From Oopsacas minuta (lineage: Eukaryota > Porifera > Hexactinellida > Lyssacinosida > Leucopsacidae): a DNA stretch of 64,000 nt. The position numbers and the translations under genes were made by a program. The DNA is taken from positions 162,682-226,681 of the forward strand of contig JAKMXF010000305.1 of NCBI GenBank assembly GCA_024704765.1, in the 5' to 3' direction. Below the pieces are notes generated by a model, which was not told the origin of the DNA, made no database searches, and worked only from the letters and a program-made list of their open reading frames with translations. Position 1 is the stretch's first letter; each line of letters opens with the position of its first letter. Positions 1-11,766 of the stretch are shown one piece after another.

Positions 1-612
1 GTCCGGACAGTACTCTACTGCTAGGATTACTAATAAATTAACATCCAAAGTTACATGGCCACCAGTTCTTGAAAGACAAAGTGTCCCTTTAGCTCTTGCA
101 GTTTGGGATCAGTCAACAGTAAATGTTATGTTGATGTATAATGAAGAGATTATGATTTCCAACCAAACATATCAATATATTTTTCTCATAACCAAATTTT
201 GGAAGATATATAACATTCATAGTCCAGGTAACGATATTCAACTACGCGACCCTGATTCAAAGGTTTTCTTGCTTGGAGATGATCGTGTTGTGTTCTTTAC
301 AAAGTTTGTATCTTGACTTCAGGATTGAAAGAGCTATAGTTGTAGTGGTAGAACTGGGAAACTTAGTTCACAACATATAACAGCTTACTTCACACTTGTC
401 AAGTTATACCAACAATCATTAACCATTTAACAAGCAGTAATAGTGGATTTTCTTACGTTTTGACAGGATTGCTACAAAACGATCCTCTTGAAAAACACTC
501 CGAGGTTTACTGATTAATGTCTGGTTGTAATTATAATATTTCAGTCAGCCAAATACTTGAGAGTGAACGTAGAATTAAAGTATCTAACATCTTAAAGTTA
601 ATCAGAGCTTAA
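1..612 (+). pseudogene. P-element-like (THAP-type) transposase, 3' part, broken
   Basis: The 5' part lies outside the window. In the first ~310 bases the plus strand encodes a segment with KLTSKV, ERQSVPLALAV, KFWKIYNIHSP and LRDPDSKVF. After a stop and frameshifts it resumes at about 450-612 with SYVLTGLLQNDPLEKH, then MSGCNYNISVSQILESE, and ends with TAA at 610-612. From memory this order matches the C-terminal half of P-like transposases, where a DPLEKRFG...MSG block closes the protein. At least two frameshifts and an in-frame stop show it is dead. No terminal repeat was recognised. A second fragment of the same family lies at 35241-35600 on the other strand. The family call is by recalled motifs only, so confidence is moderate. 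Confidence 0.6.
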
Positions 613-1833
613 GACAGCAAATTTGAGACTGTGGTGAAGGAAATTTAAAGACTTTCCATTGTAAGAATGAACTTGATAATACTGAAACATTCTAAACAGA
701 CCTGCACATATACTCTTCTCTTCTCCATCAGAACTTTGATTTTTCATCGAAGAGAGAAGTTCGCCAGTCCTTAGCTTTCATTACTGGATATGCTATACAA
801 AATATTTGCATATCAAAATAGTATTCAAAGAAAGCTAATTCCAATTCCAATTCCACCACGTCATTATGTAATAGTTGTGTATTATTACTCATGTAAAATG
901 AAACCTTTACACTGGAGAGTAAAGTTTCTGACTTGAAGCAAATACACTAACTGACCGAGGAGTGCTTAAATATCGTTCAGATGTTGTTGTCAATGCAGAA
1001 ATAACTCTGTTCAAATCCAATATAGAATCGAACAGGACAATCGACTGAGTAGACAATTTCTTGCTGCTACCAGTGAAACTATTCTTATTCAACTCGTAAT
1101 TTCGAGGATAGAATTTGAGAATTTTGATTTTTGGAGATTTGAGTGCAATAGTTGTCAAACATCATTCCATTGTTATCTCAGCAAAATAGTATCTACCACC
1201 AACAGTTGGTTATTGAAGAATAAAATTCGCATCAAAACTCGAAAGGAACTTGGAAAAATGAAAAGCCAAGTTACTTGTAATGAACAACTACTTTTTATAC
1301 TCACTAAACCATAGCCTGTATTTGAGCTGAAAATATTAAATAGAGGCAAAATTAATGTCCATCCATACTGATGATATGCAATAAATATGTATGCATGTAT
1401 ATGTGTTTACTATATATCTATATATGTATACATATGTTTATGAGTCGAGAATTGATTGAAGAAACTGGAAGACCCAGGGCTGATTCTGGAATTGGTTCGA
1501 ACAAATAAAGTATTGAAGAAAGCTCACACCTATTACGAAATTATGAGGATATTGTCAATTTGGAGAATCACATTATTAACACTGTTCAATCAATGTATCA
1601 TGAAATAAGTTTGAAACTTGAATCACAGGTATCCTTGAGCGTGAGAAATATCAAGACGATAATACTTTCACCAATGCAAACTCATCATGAAATTATTAGC
1701 TCATCATGACTGAACATAAATCAAAATTAACCGAATTTTGGTTTTTGAGAATTCCAATATTTCGAGAATTCCATAATAGTCGAGGGACAGAGTGCCCAGA
1801 TTACCAACTAAGACCAAGTAACAGCTCCAGTAC
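613..1833. other. No gene recognised
   Basis: AT-rich sequence with many stops on both strands. The only structure noted is the stretch at 1383-1505, which resembles 58341-58430 (listed separately). The minus-strand open frame at 907-1158 has no recognisable domain. Confidence 0.5.
1383..1505 (+). repeat. Dispersed repeat shared with 58341-58430 (Helitron 5' region)
   Basis: The stretch with TGAAGAAACTGGAAG followed by GGGCTGATTCT is nearly repeated at 58380-58430, in the same orientation relative to an AT-rich tatgta-type leader. At 58311 that sequence follows a Helitron-like 5' terminus, so this is probably a fragment of the same family. Confidence 0.45.
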
Positions 1834-1835
1834 TA

Positions 1836-2592
1836 CAGTGGAAGCCGCTTAATCGGGACAGCTCGGAGTCAATGTTTGTCCCGATTACCCGATTGTCCCG
1901 ATTAACCGATTATGATTATTTAAGTATTCAAAACTAGTTTTTCATTGTCACATGGCCAGATATATCTTATTTCTATACTACTAATCCTGATTTATCTAGG
2001 GTCTAGTAGAGATTTGGTTGTAGTATGGGTATAGTTCCGCTTCAAGAGGTCATAGAATGCGTTACACTATATACTTAGAAAGTAAGAAATAAAGTTTAAA
2101 TAATATGACATGTGCTTATTACTGCAACCCATGCAAAATGTTTGGATATCCAACTGTCTGGTCATTATTGAGGGAATCATACACGGTGGAATAGCCAATG
2201 GAACCTGAGGCAGGTAAGCAATGTTAAAATCTTAGTTTAGTAAATGGTAATCGCATCGGTGTTGTATTGTCATGGTTGTAGATAATATTCAAATTCCTAG
2301 CTTTAGAACAGACCATTTTTCAATGATTCTGAATAAATATAGAATCATAAAAGTGGGATAAAATCTCAATTAAGCGAATATAATTCATATTCGGTTAATC
2401 GGGATAAGAAATCCTAAATAACCGATTATGAACTTTTAAATAGACGGGTAATCGGGATGAAAAATCCCGATTAACCGATTCAATATCCCAATTATCCGAC
2501 AATTTTTCTATGTAAAAGATCTGTTCCCAAACCATTGTCCCGTTTAAGCGGACATCGCGATTATCTGAGTCCGGATTAAGCGGCTTCCACTG
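1836..2592. mobile_element. Tigger/pogo-type MITE, 757 bp, copy 1
   Basis: The ends are inverted repeats starting CAGTGGAAGCCGCTTAATC. The element is flanked by TA at 1834-1835 and 2593-2594, the duplication expected of Tc1/mariner/pogo transposons. Many CCCGATTAACCGATT-like motifs lie near both ends. There is no transposase; the short minus-strand frame at 2395-2598 is only the repeated terminus read as protein. A second copy lies inverted at 33792-34539. The CCGCTTAAT motif is shared with the Tigger at 6930-9009, which suggests mobilisation by a related transposase (inference). Confidence 0.85.
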
Positions 2593-2594
2593 TA

Positions 2595-3639
2595 CCACAG
2601 AAAGTCAATAAATTGAATTGAGATGGACCATTGGAAAAATACACTTTCTGCTATTTCATACACTCGAGGCACGAAGTGCCTAGTATATACCTTCGTAAAG
2701 TAACCGAAAGTCATAAAATTAGTTGATAATTACTTAGGCTAACTTGAGGCACTCAGCTGTAGAAGCGACAAGGCAATAGAAGCGCGCTAGTTAGAGATAA
2801 TCAGCACTATTATATTATGTAAGAGGAGTCAGGGAGATTGAAACAGGATACCGAAGCGAAAGCATGTTCCAGCCGGTATCTTTGCTTAGTTTCTGGTGAA
2901 AATGCTTCAAACATATCTACGTTTATAAATGATGATTGGTAATCAGAAATGTTTATTGTGGTGATCTAAAAATATACATGACATATACCTACAAACTATT
3001 AACTAGTCGTAATGACGTCATCTGAATGCTTACTTAGCAGATGTTTGCAAAATACCTTATTAATTAACTATATATAGAGTTTTTAAAACTCTGTCAAGCT
3101 TCAAAATACATTTACGATTGCACAATATATTAATTGGGACCACAAGCTATTTTCATACAAAACATCAAAATTAGGTTAAATAATTTTTGCAGGTTCCAGA
3201 GTTATTGCTGCAACCATATATTCCATAAATTTGCTCATATTCACCACTATCCTGAGACTATTTAATGGTATATTCAAATAGTCCTCAAAAATGTTGTACA
3301 TTCTCGATTCCTCAGACCCTGATAATACATTTCGATAAGATATCTAAAATAATATTGAGCAGTCATAAATACAAACAAATTTAGGAATTACAGGATGGGT
3401 TCCCTTATGCTAGAGATATCGTATCGAAAGGTTTACCAAGGTAACTGAAATTGGTTACATTCAACAGGTTACTCAGCCCATTTTACGTTAAGATTAAAGC
3501 TAGTTAAGTTATTCGTGAATATCAGTAAATTAGTCCATCAATGGATGAAAGTGTAACTCTAGAAGGTGTAAACATATCAAAAAAATTCTGATATTTCTCA
3601 AGAAAATAGCCATTGATCCTACTGAATAAATTATACAAA
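2595..3639. other. No gene recognised
   Basis: No coding signal was seen. A perfect small hairpin, GGCAC-GAA-GTGCC followed by TAG, occurs near 2670 and could be a decayed Helitron 3' end, but nothing else supports that. Confidence 0.45.
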
Positions 3640-3647
3640 CACAAATG

Positions 3648-6600
3648 CAGTGGCGATCCAGGAATCTCTGTTGGGAGATATCAACTCAGCTGGGGGTCTG
3701 AGGGGCGCTGCAAGCCCCCCAGTGGGGTCCAGGGGCGAAGCCCCTGGCCACCCAACTAACTGCAATTTCATGTGTATTTTATTCTATTCTCACTGATTGA
3801 AGGTCTTTCCTATATTCCACTTGTATCCAGTTCAAATTATTACATTTAATCTATATCATCTAATAGCGTATGTACGTATACGTATAGAATATCTGTTAAT
3901 TTATTCATTCAGTATAGAACATAAAAATTTAAATCTAAATTACGATACTATATTACAAAATCTATTTTGCCCTTTTTTGCAAGTGCAAATCGATTGATTA
4001 CGTTAGATATATCAATTTCTACATCCTTATGAATATACATCAAAGCTAATCCGTTCGTCCAACATTGATGATCTGAGCCTGTTTTTCAAAATTTTCATAG
4101 CACTAAAGCATTTTTCTGGAGCACATGTAGTAACAGGTAATGTCAATGCTATTTGAAATAATTTCTTCACATTTTCGAAGTGGAATGGCAAATTTGAAAG
4201 GGATTCATGGATATCTCCCGTATCTAATTTTCTTTGAAATGATTGGAAGACTCTAAATTCCTCAAAATTTCCATTTGTGTACAATTCAATAGTGTTTGAT
4301 AGAAAGAATTCACAGTTTCGAGTAAGTTTATATTAATTTCATTTGTTTGTAATAACCTATTCAATTGTAAAGCAATCTTTGATTGACCTGAAAATCTCAA
4401 ATTTAGATGCTCAATAACTCCATCTATGTAGGGTATCCAAATTTTTTGTCTGTAATATTCACAGGTACTTTCACTTGTAAGATTCGAAGAAGTACTCATA
4501 GTTGCACAAGATTCATCAAATGATATACTGAGAATTCGTTTAGACGAATTTCTTGGTTTAGACAGTATTATTCCTAAGATTTGTGAGTATTATTCAACTG
4601 TGAATGAACTAAGCTTACTCCCATTCCATTGTTGTGAATCCTCTCTTAATACGGCAAGCGTTCCCATTGTTGATTCAATTAATTGCATGCATTCAACATA
4701 ATTTAGATTCAAAGTCTGCAACATCTTGGAAAGAATAATAATAATTGACATTACTTTACCAACACATGCTAGTGATATTAAAAAGGAGGAATTTTTAATA
4801 GAATTTAAGTGAGAAAGTGCTTGAGTTCGAGATTTACAATTGAAATGATTGTCGCTAATAATTCTTTCTAGGCCTAAAACAATAGATGAAATATTGGAAC
4901 AGAATCTTATAATTGCATCATGTCCCTCAACAAACCTAGTGGAACAATATGAAATGAACTGTGCGTCGAAAACATTCCTTCTTCCAGAAGAATCATTGAT
5001 ACAATTTATCGTCACAAAAACAATATCAAACATGCGTCTTATTTCTGTTAATTTTGAAGAATCATTAAGCACAAGGTTTAATCTGTGACTTACACGGTGC
5101 AAGTATATTGCAAGTGGAGCATGTTTCATTATACGCGTAGCGACTCCTGAAATATGGTCTGACATGGTTGAACACCCGTCATAGCATTGAGCTATACAAT
5201 TGTCAATATTCAACCCAATAGATGTAACACGACTTAGTATTTCTTCAGTGATTGACTTAGCATCTACAAATTCCATTGCTCCGTAAGATATATATTCTTC
5301 TTTGATAAATGCATCTTCAGATACATAGCGAATGCAGAAACATAACTGCCCTTGGTGGGAACTATCAGTTGTCTCATCAGCAAGTATGGCAAAGTATCCA
5401 ATTTTCTTTATTTCACTTACAATTGTATTTAGAATTTCTTGGCCACACAGATCTATAAACTTGTTTTGGATAGTTTTTGAAATATATGTCACATTTTATT
5501 GGTTTTTTTCTAAATGTTCCTTTAATAATTTGTCACCACTTTCAACCCTAAAAGCTAATAAAGCACGGAAATTCCCAGATTGTCCAGAGATATCAACTTC
5601 ATCATTTAATCGCCCATCTTCCCTGTGGCCTCTTAGAGCAATACCCAATCTACCACACAAGATTATCGTTTTGATGGTCGGAATAAGGCGTTTCCTATTT
5701 TCATTTTCCTCGTACTTACGTGCTTCACAAATGAATGTTACTATAATTTTGAATTTTGCATGTTGTAAACGAAAATGTCGGCTCGTTCATGAGCAGATTT
5801 GTGGTAATCTTTTAAAATATGTTCTTTAACCTTATCACGCATCTTTTTGTAATTGGTAAATGGAGTTTGAAAAAATGGACCAACTTTTGTTAACTTTTCT
5901 TTATCATTTTCAACTTCTCTCGAAGTGAACAAGGAACACAAACAACTCCCTTAATTAAAAACGAATATTTAAAACAATCAAATTTTCCAGTGATATGAGA
6001 AAATGATAAATAGACCGTTTGAGTCTTCCTTTCACCCTTAGAAGCTGAACTGATAAGCTTTTCACCAAAAGGAAATGAAAAATTAAGATCAGGCATGCGA
6101 TGTTTTGCGAGCAAATTTAATTTTTGTATATCAGAGAGTGCAGAACTATCTAAAAACCAATCATTCTCGCGGAACTTATACAAATGTCCGATATCATATA
6201 AATCTAGATCGGTATCCAAGATGACCTCTCTGTCATACCTTCAGCAGTGTAAGAAGAATCTTGATTTGACAGTGATCCTGGGTCTACCAACAACGTTTCT
6301 TGCATAGTTGTATCATTACCATCTATATTTAAATTGAACTCGGGGTTAGGTGACTGACTGGAAGTAGCATTTGAACTGAAATAACCCAATAAACACTCTC
6401 TTTTGCGATCCATAATCAAATTTGGTATATCTAGATTTACTAAAATGAGAAAATGTCAAAGTACAAATAGCTATCAGGTCACACGCAAGCAAATTAAAAA
6501 TGGCCAGGGAAATTGAAAAGTGGTCAAACCTGTCCAGAGTTATACAAGCAAAGGTAAAGGTGAAGGCAATTACCTAACCTAGCGCTATATATATATATGC

Positions 6601-6795
6601 GTACATTATGCTAATTCCACAACCGAGAGAAGTTGAGTAGCAACAAATAATTGTAAAACGCTATAAATCAAAGACATGATTGAAATATTGTATGAAAAAT
6701 AAAAATAATAATCAGAATGAATTCGAAAGACTAGGAGGCCAAAAGTCTGGCGGGGGGAGATATATTCCCCCTATCCCCCCCTGGATCCGCCACTG
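3648..6795 (-). mobile_element. hAT transposon, full length, 8-bp target duplication
   Basis: The ends are inverted: CAGTGGCGATCCAGGA at 3648, and the complement of CAGTGGCGGATCCAGG at 6795. A perfect 8-bp duplication CACAAATG flanks them (3640-3647 and 6796-6803), which is diagnostic for hAT. G/C runs sit just inside both ends. The element carries one broken ZMYM1-type transposase gene on the minus strand. Confidence 0.93.
4027..6419 (-). pseudogene. hAT transposase (ZMYM1-like, TTF-type zinc finger), frameshifted
   Basis: The minus strand starts with ATG at 6419 (MIMDRKRECLLGYF) and continues through several frames. A TTF-type zinc-finger region lies at ~5890-6219 (FSFPFGEKL, then GVVCVPCS). 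The central RNase-H-like region is at 4590-5492: AILADETTDSS supplies the first acidic residue, followed by CYDGCSTMSDHISGVATRI and IYLHRVSHRLNLVL. The C-terminal hAT dimerisation domain is at ~4027-4284 (LPVTTCAPEKCFSAMKILK). At least three frameshifts separate these blocks, so the protein cannot be made intact. It is the only gene in the element at 3648-6795. Family assignment is confident from the domain order; it resembles the 52-kDa-repressor/ZMYM1-like hAT group. Confidence 0.88.
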
Positions 6796-7070
6796 CACAA
6801 ATGTATTTATTGACTACCGACACAATTGTAAACATTCCATAAATTGTCAATTAATAGAGTCATTTAGTTGAAATGTGTTAAATAAGCAATCAGATGACGT
6901 CATTTGGCTCGGTAATAGTTTGTTAGGTACAGTGGATTCCGCTTAATGTGGGCACATCGGTCCAGCACGTTTCGTCCACATTAAGCGGCTGCCCAGATTA
7001 TCCGAAGTTTAATCAATTCATGATTTCATTAATAACCATTCTAGAGTTACCGTCCTTTAGCATTCATAGA

Positions 7071-8616
7071 ATGTCGAAGCGAACGGACTTGCTTATTTCA
7101 GAGAAGATAGCTCTCCTGAAGAAATTCCGTTCCCAACCCTCGGGGAACAAGCCGGAGAAAGTTATGCGAGCTCTTCGAGGTGCCAAAGTCCACCGTTTCG
7201 AAGTTACTGAATGAAGAAACTTTGCTAACAGAACGATGGACACTAGAGCAGGCAAGTCTTGGGAAACGGAAGAGAGATGGAAAGGATCCAGAGGTCGAGG
7301 AGGCATTGAATCTTTGGTTTAGTGCTGTTCTCACCAAAGGCATTAGAATCAGTGGACCAATTTTGAAAAATAAAGCCGAGGAACTCGCTCAAATGCTAGG
7401 CAGGTCGGATTTCGAAGCAACTGATGGCTAGTTGTCGCGCTGGAAAAAAAGGCACACGATAAAATATAAGCGAGCCCATGGTGAGAAGGGTAGTGCTGAT
7501 ACGGTGGAAGCTGAAAAGTGGATGTCTATTGTTTTTCCTCAGCTCTTGCGCGAGTATAAGCCCGACGATATTTACAATGCGGACGAGACGGGGTTGTACT
7601 ACCGAGCAACTCCAGATGGCTCGTTATGTTACCCTTACCAACAGCTCAGTGGTTCAAAGAAGGCTATGGACCGTGTAACAATCCTGTGCTGTGCAAACAT
7701 GTCCAGCAATGACAAAGTTAAGCTACTCGTGATCGGGAAGAGCAAGAAACCTCGTTGCTTCAAGGACATAGATATGGATACGCTGCCAATCAGTTACCGT
7801 GCGAATAAGAATGTGTGGATGACAAGTTTGTTGTTTGAAGAGTGGATCACTAGGTGGGATTCTGCTTTAGGAAAGCAATCACGCAAAATCCTTCTTCTAG
7901 TGGGCAACTGCACAGCGCATCCAGCTCTTGACAAGCTGAAGAATATTCGCTTGGAATTCTTGCCACCAAACACCACCTCAGTAATACAGCCAATGGACCA
8001 AGGCATAATTAAGAACATCAAGGGTCATTATAGAAAAGAGCTAGTGCAGATGACCATTACCGCTATCGAAGACAACCTGCTAAGTACATCTTGCACGGCC
8101 ACAGAAGTAAGTGCAAAAATAACCGTCTTAGATGCTATTCGTGTTGTAGCCAAGAGCTGGCGACAGGTGAAGACCCAGACTATAGCCAACTGCTTCCGTA
8201 AAGGTGGCTTTTGGGTGACGGCATCTGAAGAGGGTACAGAAAAAAGTCTAGCTTCGCAGGAGAGCAACGAGGAGCAAGCCTTGCCAGAAGTCGTAAATGG
8301 CGACAGCTACCTCCTGATAGATGAAGATATGAAATGTTACAATGAGGACGGCACTCTTGAAGATGACATCGTTGAGACACTCTCAAACAAGCGCCTTTGC
8401 CTAGAGGACGGCAGCGACAGTGACTCTGATAATGACACAGTAGCAAGAATAAGTAACGTGGCAGCCAAGCGCTCCATACAGGTTTTGCAGCAGTACTTCG
8501 TCGAGCAGGGTTTCAGCGATACACTTCATGCTAGTCTGGATATGTGTGCTGACGAAGTTTTTTCGAATGCTGCTTCTAAAATGGCACAGACTACCCTGGA
8601 CCCGTTCTTGGCGTAG
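7071..8616 (+). pseudogene. Tigger transposase (CENP-B/Jerky type), inactive
   Basis: It starts with MSKRTDLLISEKIALLKKF, the N-terminal helix-turn-helix of the CENP-B type. A frameshift near 7170-7180 moves to VPKSTVSKLL. The CENP-B-type DNA-binding region (ALNLWFSAVL) ends at an in-frame TAG at 7429-7431. The DDE domain is open from 7432 to the stop at 8616. Its first acid is in YNADETGLYYRA and its third in SVIQPMDQGIIKNIK. The second, normally in a VDNCPAHP-type block, reads LVGNCTAHP here, so the Asp is Gly. An acidic tail follows (GSDSDSDNDT). One frameshift, one stop and a lost catalytic residue make it dead. It is the cargo of the element at 6930-9009. Confidence 0.92.
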
Positions 8617-8662
8617 TTATAGATTATACAAATCAACTTTTGTTCCACGTATTTAGCATATA

Positions 8663-8848
8663 CAGTCGACTCCGCTTAATCGGGTCACTTTGGTTCCAGA
8701 GCATTTTGACCCAATTAAGCGGAATTTAGGTGTTGACCCGATTAAGCGGAATAAATTAATACTATTCTATGGTTTTGTTCTTGGCCAAGTGACCTGATTA
8801 ACCGGTGGCCCAAGCTTAACCGGTGACCCGATTAAGCGGAGTCGATTG
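8663..8848. mobile_element. Tigger-type MITE (186 bp) nested in the Tigger 3' end
   Basis: The inverted ends CAGTCGACTCCGCTTAATCG and CAATCGACTCCGCTTAATCG are flanked by TA (8661-8662, 8849-8850). It lies between the transposase stop and the right terminus of the Tigger at 6930-9009, so it inserted later. A diverged relative is at 24213-24377. Confidence 0.85.
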
Positions 8849-9011
8849 TAATTCAACTTCAATCTATGATATTTAGAATTGGTTTGTCCACATTAACCGA
8901 ATTATTGCCCATATTAACCGTAGTAATATAGTACACGTAATATAGAAATGAATCCGTCCCTGGTAAAATGTCCACATTAACCGGTGCCCACATTAAGCGG
9001 AATCCACTGTA

Positions 9012-9871
9012 TATTAGTATTTATTAAAGAATAATATTATGTATATTCTGGCCAAATGTACTATCTAATGTTGTCGCTACTAATTGATACTATCTTGATA
9101 GTGACAAATGCAGGGAAACCGCAAACTTACAAACCTACAAACTGCAAACATTTCAAACATGCAAATATCACCAATGAAATCCCAATACGCGACACCTATT
9201 CAACAATATTATATTATTACACATTAAGCCAATGGTTTTCGGGATATCAGTTAAAGCTCATAAGCCAAATTTGGTATCTAGTGAATATGAGTTGACTCTC
9301 CATGTAGTTTAGAAACCGATTAGAAGATTCAGCAGTGGTGCACGCTCAGCAGTGTCTTCTTCTCAAGGGTGAATTCAAATTTATCAAAACCTCGGTATAA
9401 ATAATGTATGTTATTAACCTGGAATGGTTGATTATATATTAACATATTGTAGGCCATTAATACCTTCATGTAGTGGAATAATATTGTGTACAATCAATAC
9501 ACTAGGTAATGATTTAATAGACAGCAACCCTAGTATTGAAGAGTTTAGAATAGTGAAGCACACAATATATAGTGCTGAAAAAATGAGAACAGCTGATTTC
9601 ATTAGGTAAATTTATGTAAAATATAGGAGATAGGATTGCTGTATGTAAATTTGCTTTCTTGCCATTTGCAAAAAATTATTAAAGAGAAAAGAAATGCAAG
9701 CAGAAAATGAAACAAGTTCTAAGGAGGAATGGTCTAAAAGAAAATGCTAAACGTAGCTATATAAAACCTTCCGATTAGAATATTTCAAAGGCATTTTAAA
9801 GTAAAAAAATCGAAAAATACATTATTAAAGAGTCCATAAAAGCCATAAGCAAATAGAGAAAATACAGATCA
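9012..9871. other. No gene recognised
   Basis: AT-rich spacer between the Tigger and the MULE. The short open frames at 9056-9295 and 9424-9609 have no recognisable domain. Confidence 0.5.
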
Positions 9872-9949
9872 GTTATATAGGAATACCGACAATTCGCATC
9901 AGGACAATTCGAACCACCGACAATTCGCACCTAATTTGATTGTTCAATT

Positions 9950-10110
9950 GATCCCAAATATGATTTTTAGCATTGTATGATCAATTTTTGTTGTTATTTA
10001 TGTACATAAAGTAAAGAAATTTCAAAATGTTCGTATACTTTTAACGGCTACAGAGGTAATCGAGTGTTCGAATAGCATATCGTGAATATTCGACTTAGAG
10101 AGTGACTTCA
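9950..10110 (+). repeat. Helitron-type ~140-bp repeat unit inside the MULE 3' end
   Basis: The sequence TTGTTGTTATTTATGTACAT, then AAGTAAAGAAATTTCAAAAT and GAGGTAATCGAGTG, parallels the tandem units of the Helitron at 27290-27850 and those at 60320-60880. A second MULE copy carries the same block at 48291-48450. It is followed by small GC hairpins near 10171-10225. Confidence 0.7.
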
Positions 10111-10383
10111 AAGCATACATAGGATACTTAGTAATACATAACACAAATTATCGGTTGATTAGGAGTAACCTAGGCGCCCGAAAGGTGCTTAATGAGGACG
10201 CTTCGTGTCCGCAACCGCGTACCGCAAGGAAGAGTAGCTTATTTGTATTGTTGAATTTTTGAACTATACAAGTAGTAAAGTATGGATTGCACAATCTGTG
10301 ATCAAAAAAATTATCCATACATTTGGAAAAAATATAAATAAAATCATTCCGGATTTATCATAATACAATTTGAAGCTGTTCTT

Positions 10384-11340
10384 CTATGGAAAATCTTTCT
10401 TATATTTCTCCACATTGAACTGGCCTAACTCTTCGTCATGAGTGTAGGCAGACTGCACATGCCGCCAGATATCCTGTGTGAGGTGGAAGAAGCAGCACTT
10501 CACCACTATGTTAGGCCAGACATGCTCAAATCTGGTAATCACGCCCTTCTCAAAGTCCAGGAGCATCTGTTGAGGCTGGGGAAGTGGACACAGTAGGCGG
10601 ATCTGTTCCCACATCCTCAAGTAGGCAGCCTCCGTCTTGTTGGGCAGTAGCACGAACAGGCTCGGTAACAGATGACGGGTCTTCATAAGATCATCTCCTC
10701 CACGGAGTCCATGCACCACATACACCTGGGGAAGAGGGAGGTGCCGTCTTGAAGGTGCCATCAGCTAGCCAGATCTTGCTTCGCTGCAGCATCCCGAGGT
10801 TGTGTTGTGTCGCGAAGATGAGGAATCTGTGTGCATCGTCTGCACCAGAGTCGTAGAGCAAGAACTGTTCTCCCTTAGCTGTCTGCTGGTAGACTGCTGG
10901 TAGAGCTACCTCTGCTAGAGTGGTAGGCTGTGCTGGAGCTGCAAGTACACTAGTACGTTGGTGTTGTATCATCTGCTTCAGGCTGTCCAGGTTGGGGAGT
11001 TTAGCAGCAGTACCCTCTGATGCTGTTTGCAAACTCTCGCCCATATGTGGTGTGTGCTATCCTGAGACTCCCGTGCTTTCCTCTTCATACCTGCCTTCGC
11101 TTCACAACAGTCCGTTGCCTACTCGTCAGGCCCATGGGAGTGCTCATTCGTGCGCTTGACTATCACCATCCCTTTGGTATGAACTCTAGCTTTGCAGACC
11201 CCTCTTTGCTCACACAACCAATGCGTCACATCTCCAACTCTCCTCTGCACTCCAAATAAATATCCATCCTCCGACAGCTTGTCTCCTCCTCTTTGTGACT
11301 TGATCAGCCTAAAGGTCGACTGATCAAGAGGTTCCGCCAT
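10384..11340 (-). pseudogene. FLYWCH zinc finger + MULE transposase, broken
   Basis: ATG is at 11338-11340. Residues ~8-70 form a FLYWCH zinc finger (FRLIKSQRGGDKL, then THWLCEQRGVCKARVHTKG and HSH). A stop and a frame change lead to 10691-11044, with QFLLYDSGADDAHRFLIFA and then KIWLADGTFKT, which carries the first MULE catalytic Asp. A frameshift at ~10720-10740 moves to VYVVHGLRGG, LLPSLFVLLPNKTEA, MLLDFEKG and VVKCCFFHLTQDIW. The gene stops at 10384 before the last catalytic block, so the C-terminus is lost. Two other copies of this gene lie at 43047-44395 (plus) and 46703-47920 (minus). Function in life would have been mobilising the element at 9880-11758. Confidence 0.9.
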
Positions 11341-11766
11341 TAGTAAAGTTATAAAATTTCAAAGACAAAATGTGTTGATTGGTAATGAGAAAACGAATCT
11401 GAGTTTGAACTAGATCATTTTCTATTTATGTCCGAGGATTGCAAATATCACAGGTGATCACATCCTGTTTACTACATTCCTCTTTACCAATTACAGCCCT
11501 AAAAGTATTTACTTCGTGTGTGTTTACTTAATACTTACTATAGCAATCTTTGGAATTCAAATCATTAAATAAATTCATGGAATAATGTCATCTAAAATTA
11601 GAATTATCTATCCAATTAAGACTTTCCATGTGCAGAAATAATTACTAGAAAATTGATTATTTACGTGTACTTAGATTAAATTAATTAACTAATACCATAT
11701 CAAATTGGTGCGAATTGTTGGTGGTGCGAATAGTCGTGGTGCGAATTGTCTGTATCCGGTTATATA

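Larger units (their letters stand above)
6930..9009 (+). mobile_element. Tigger (pogo superfamily) transposon, full length
   Basis: The terminal inverted repeats begin CAGTGGATTCCGCTTAATG (6930) and end with the complement at 9009. TA flanks both sides (6928-6929 and 9010-9011). Extra copies of the CCGCTTAA / CCACATTAA motif lie inside each end. The single gene is the broken transposase at 7071-8616. A 186-bp MITE is nested in the 3' part (8663-8848). Confidence 0.93.
9880..11758 (-). mobile_element. FLYWCH-type Mutator-like element (MULE), complete, 8-bp duplication
   Basis: The left end reads GGAATACCGACAATTCGCA. The right end, read inwards, is CGGATACAGACAATTCGCAC. Each terminus contains three direct copies of a GACAATTCGCACCA-like unit. 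GTTATATA flanks both sides (9872-9879 and 11759-11766), fitting the 8-9 bp duplications of Mutator elements. The minus strand carries a FLYWCH plus MULE transposase gene. The 3' non-coding part (9950-10110) holds a Helitron-like repeat unit. Confidence 0.9.

Noticed and set aside
2660-2690. GGCAC-GAA-GTGCC hairpin followed by TAG as a Helitron 3' end
   Set aside because: The hairpin abuts the end instead of lying ~10 bases upstream, and no Helitron 5' end could be paired with it.
10920-11259. Overlapping plus-strand open frames rich in Ser/Cys/Leu
   Set aside because: They are antisense shadows of the MULE transposase; the same shadows recur opposite the other two MULE copies.
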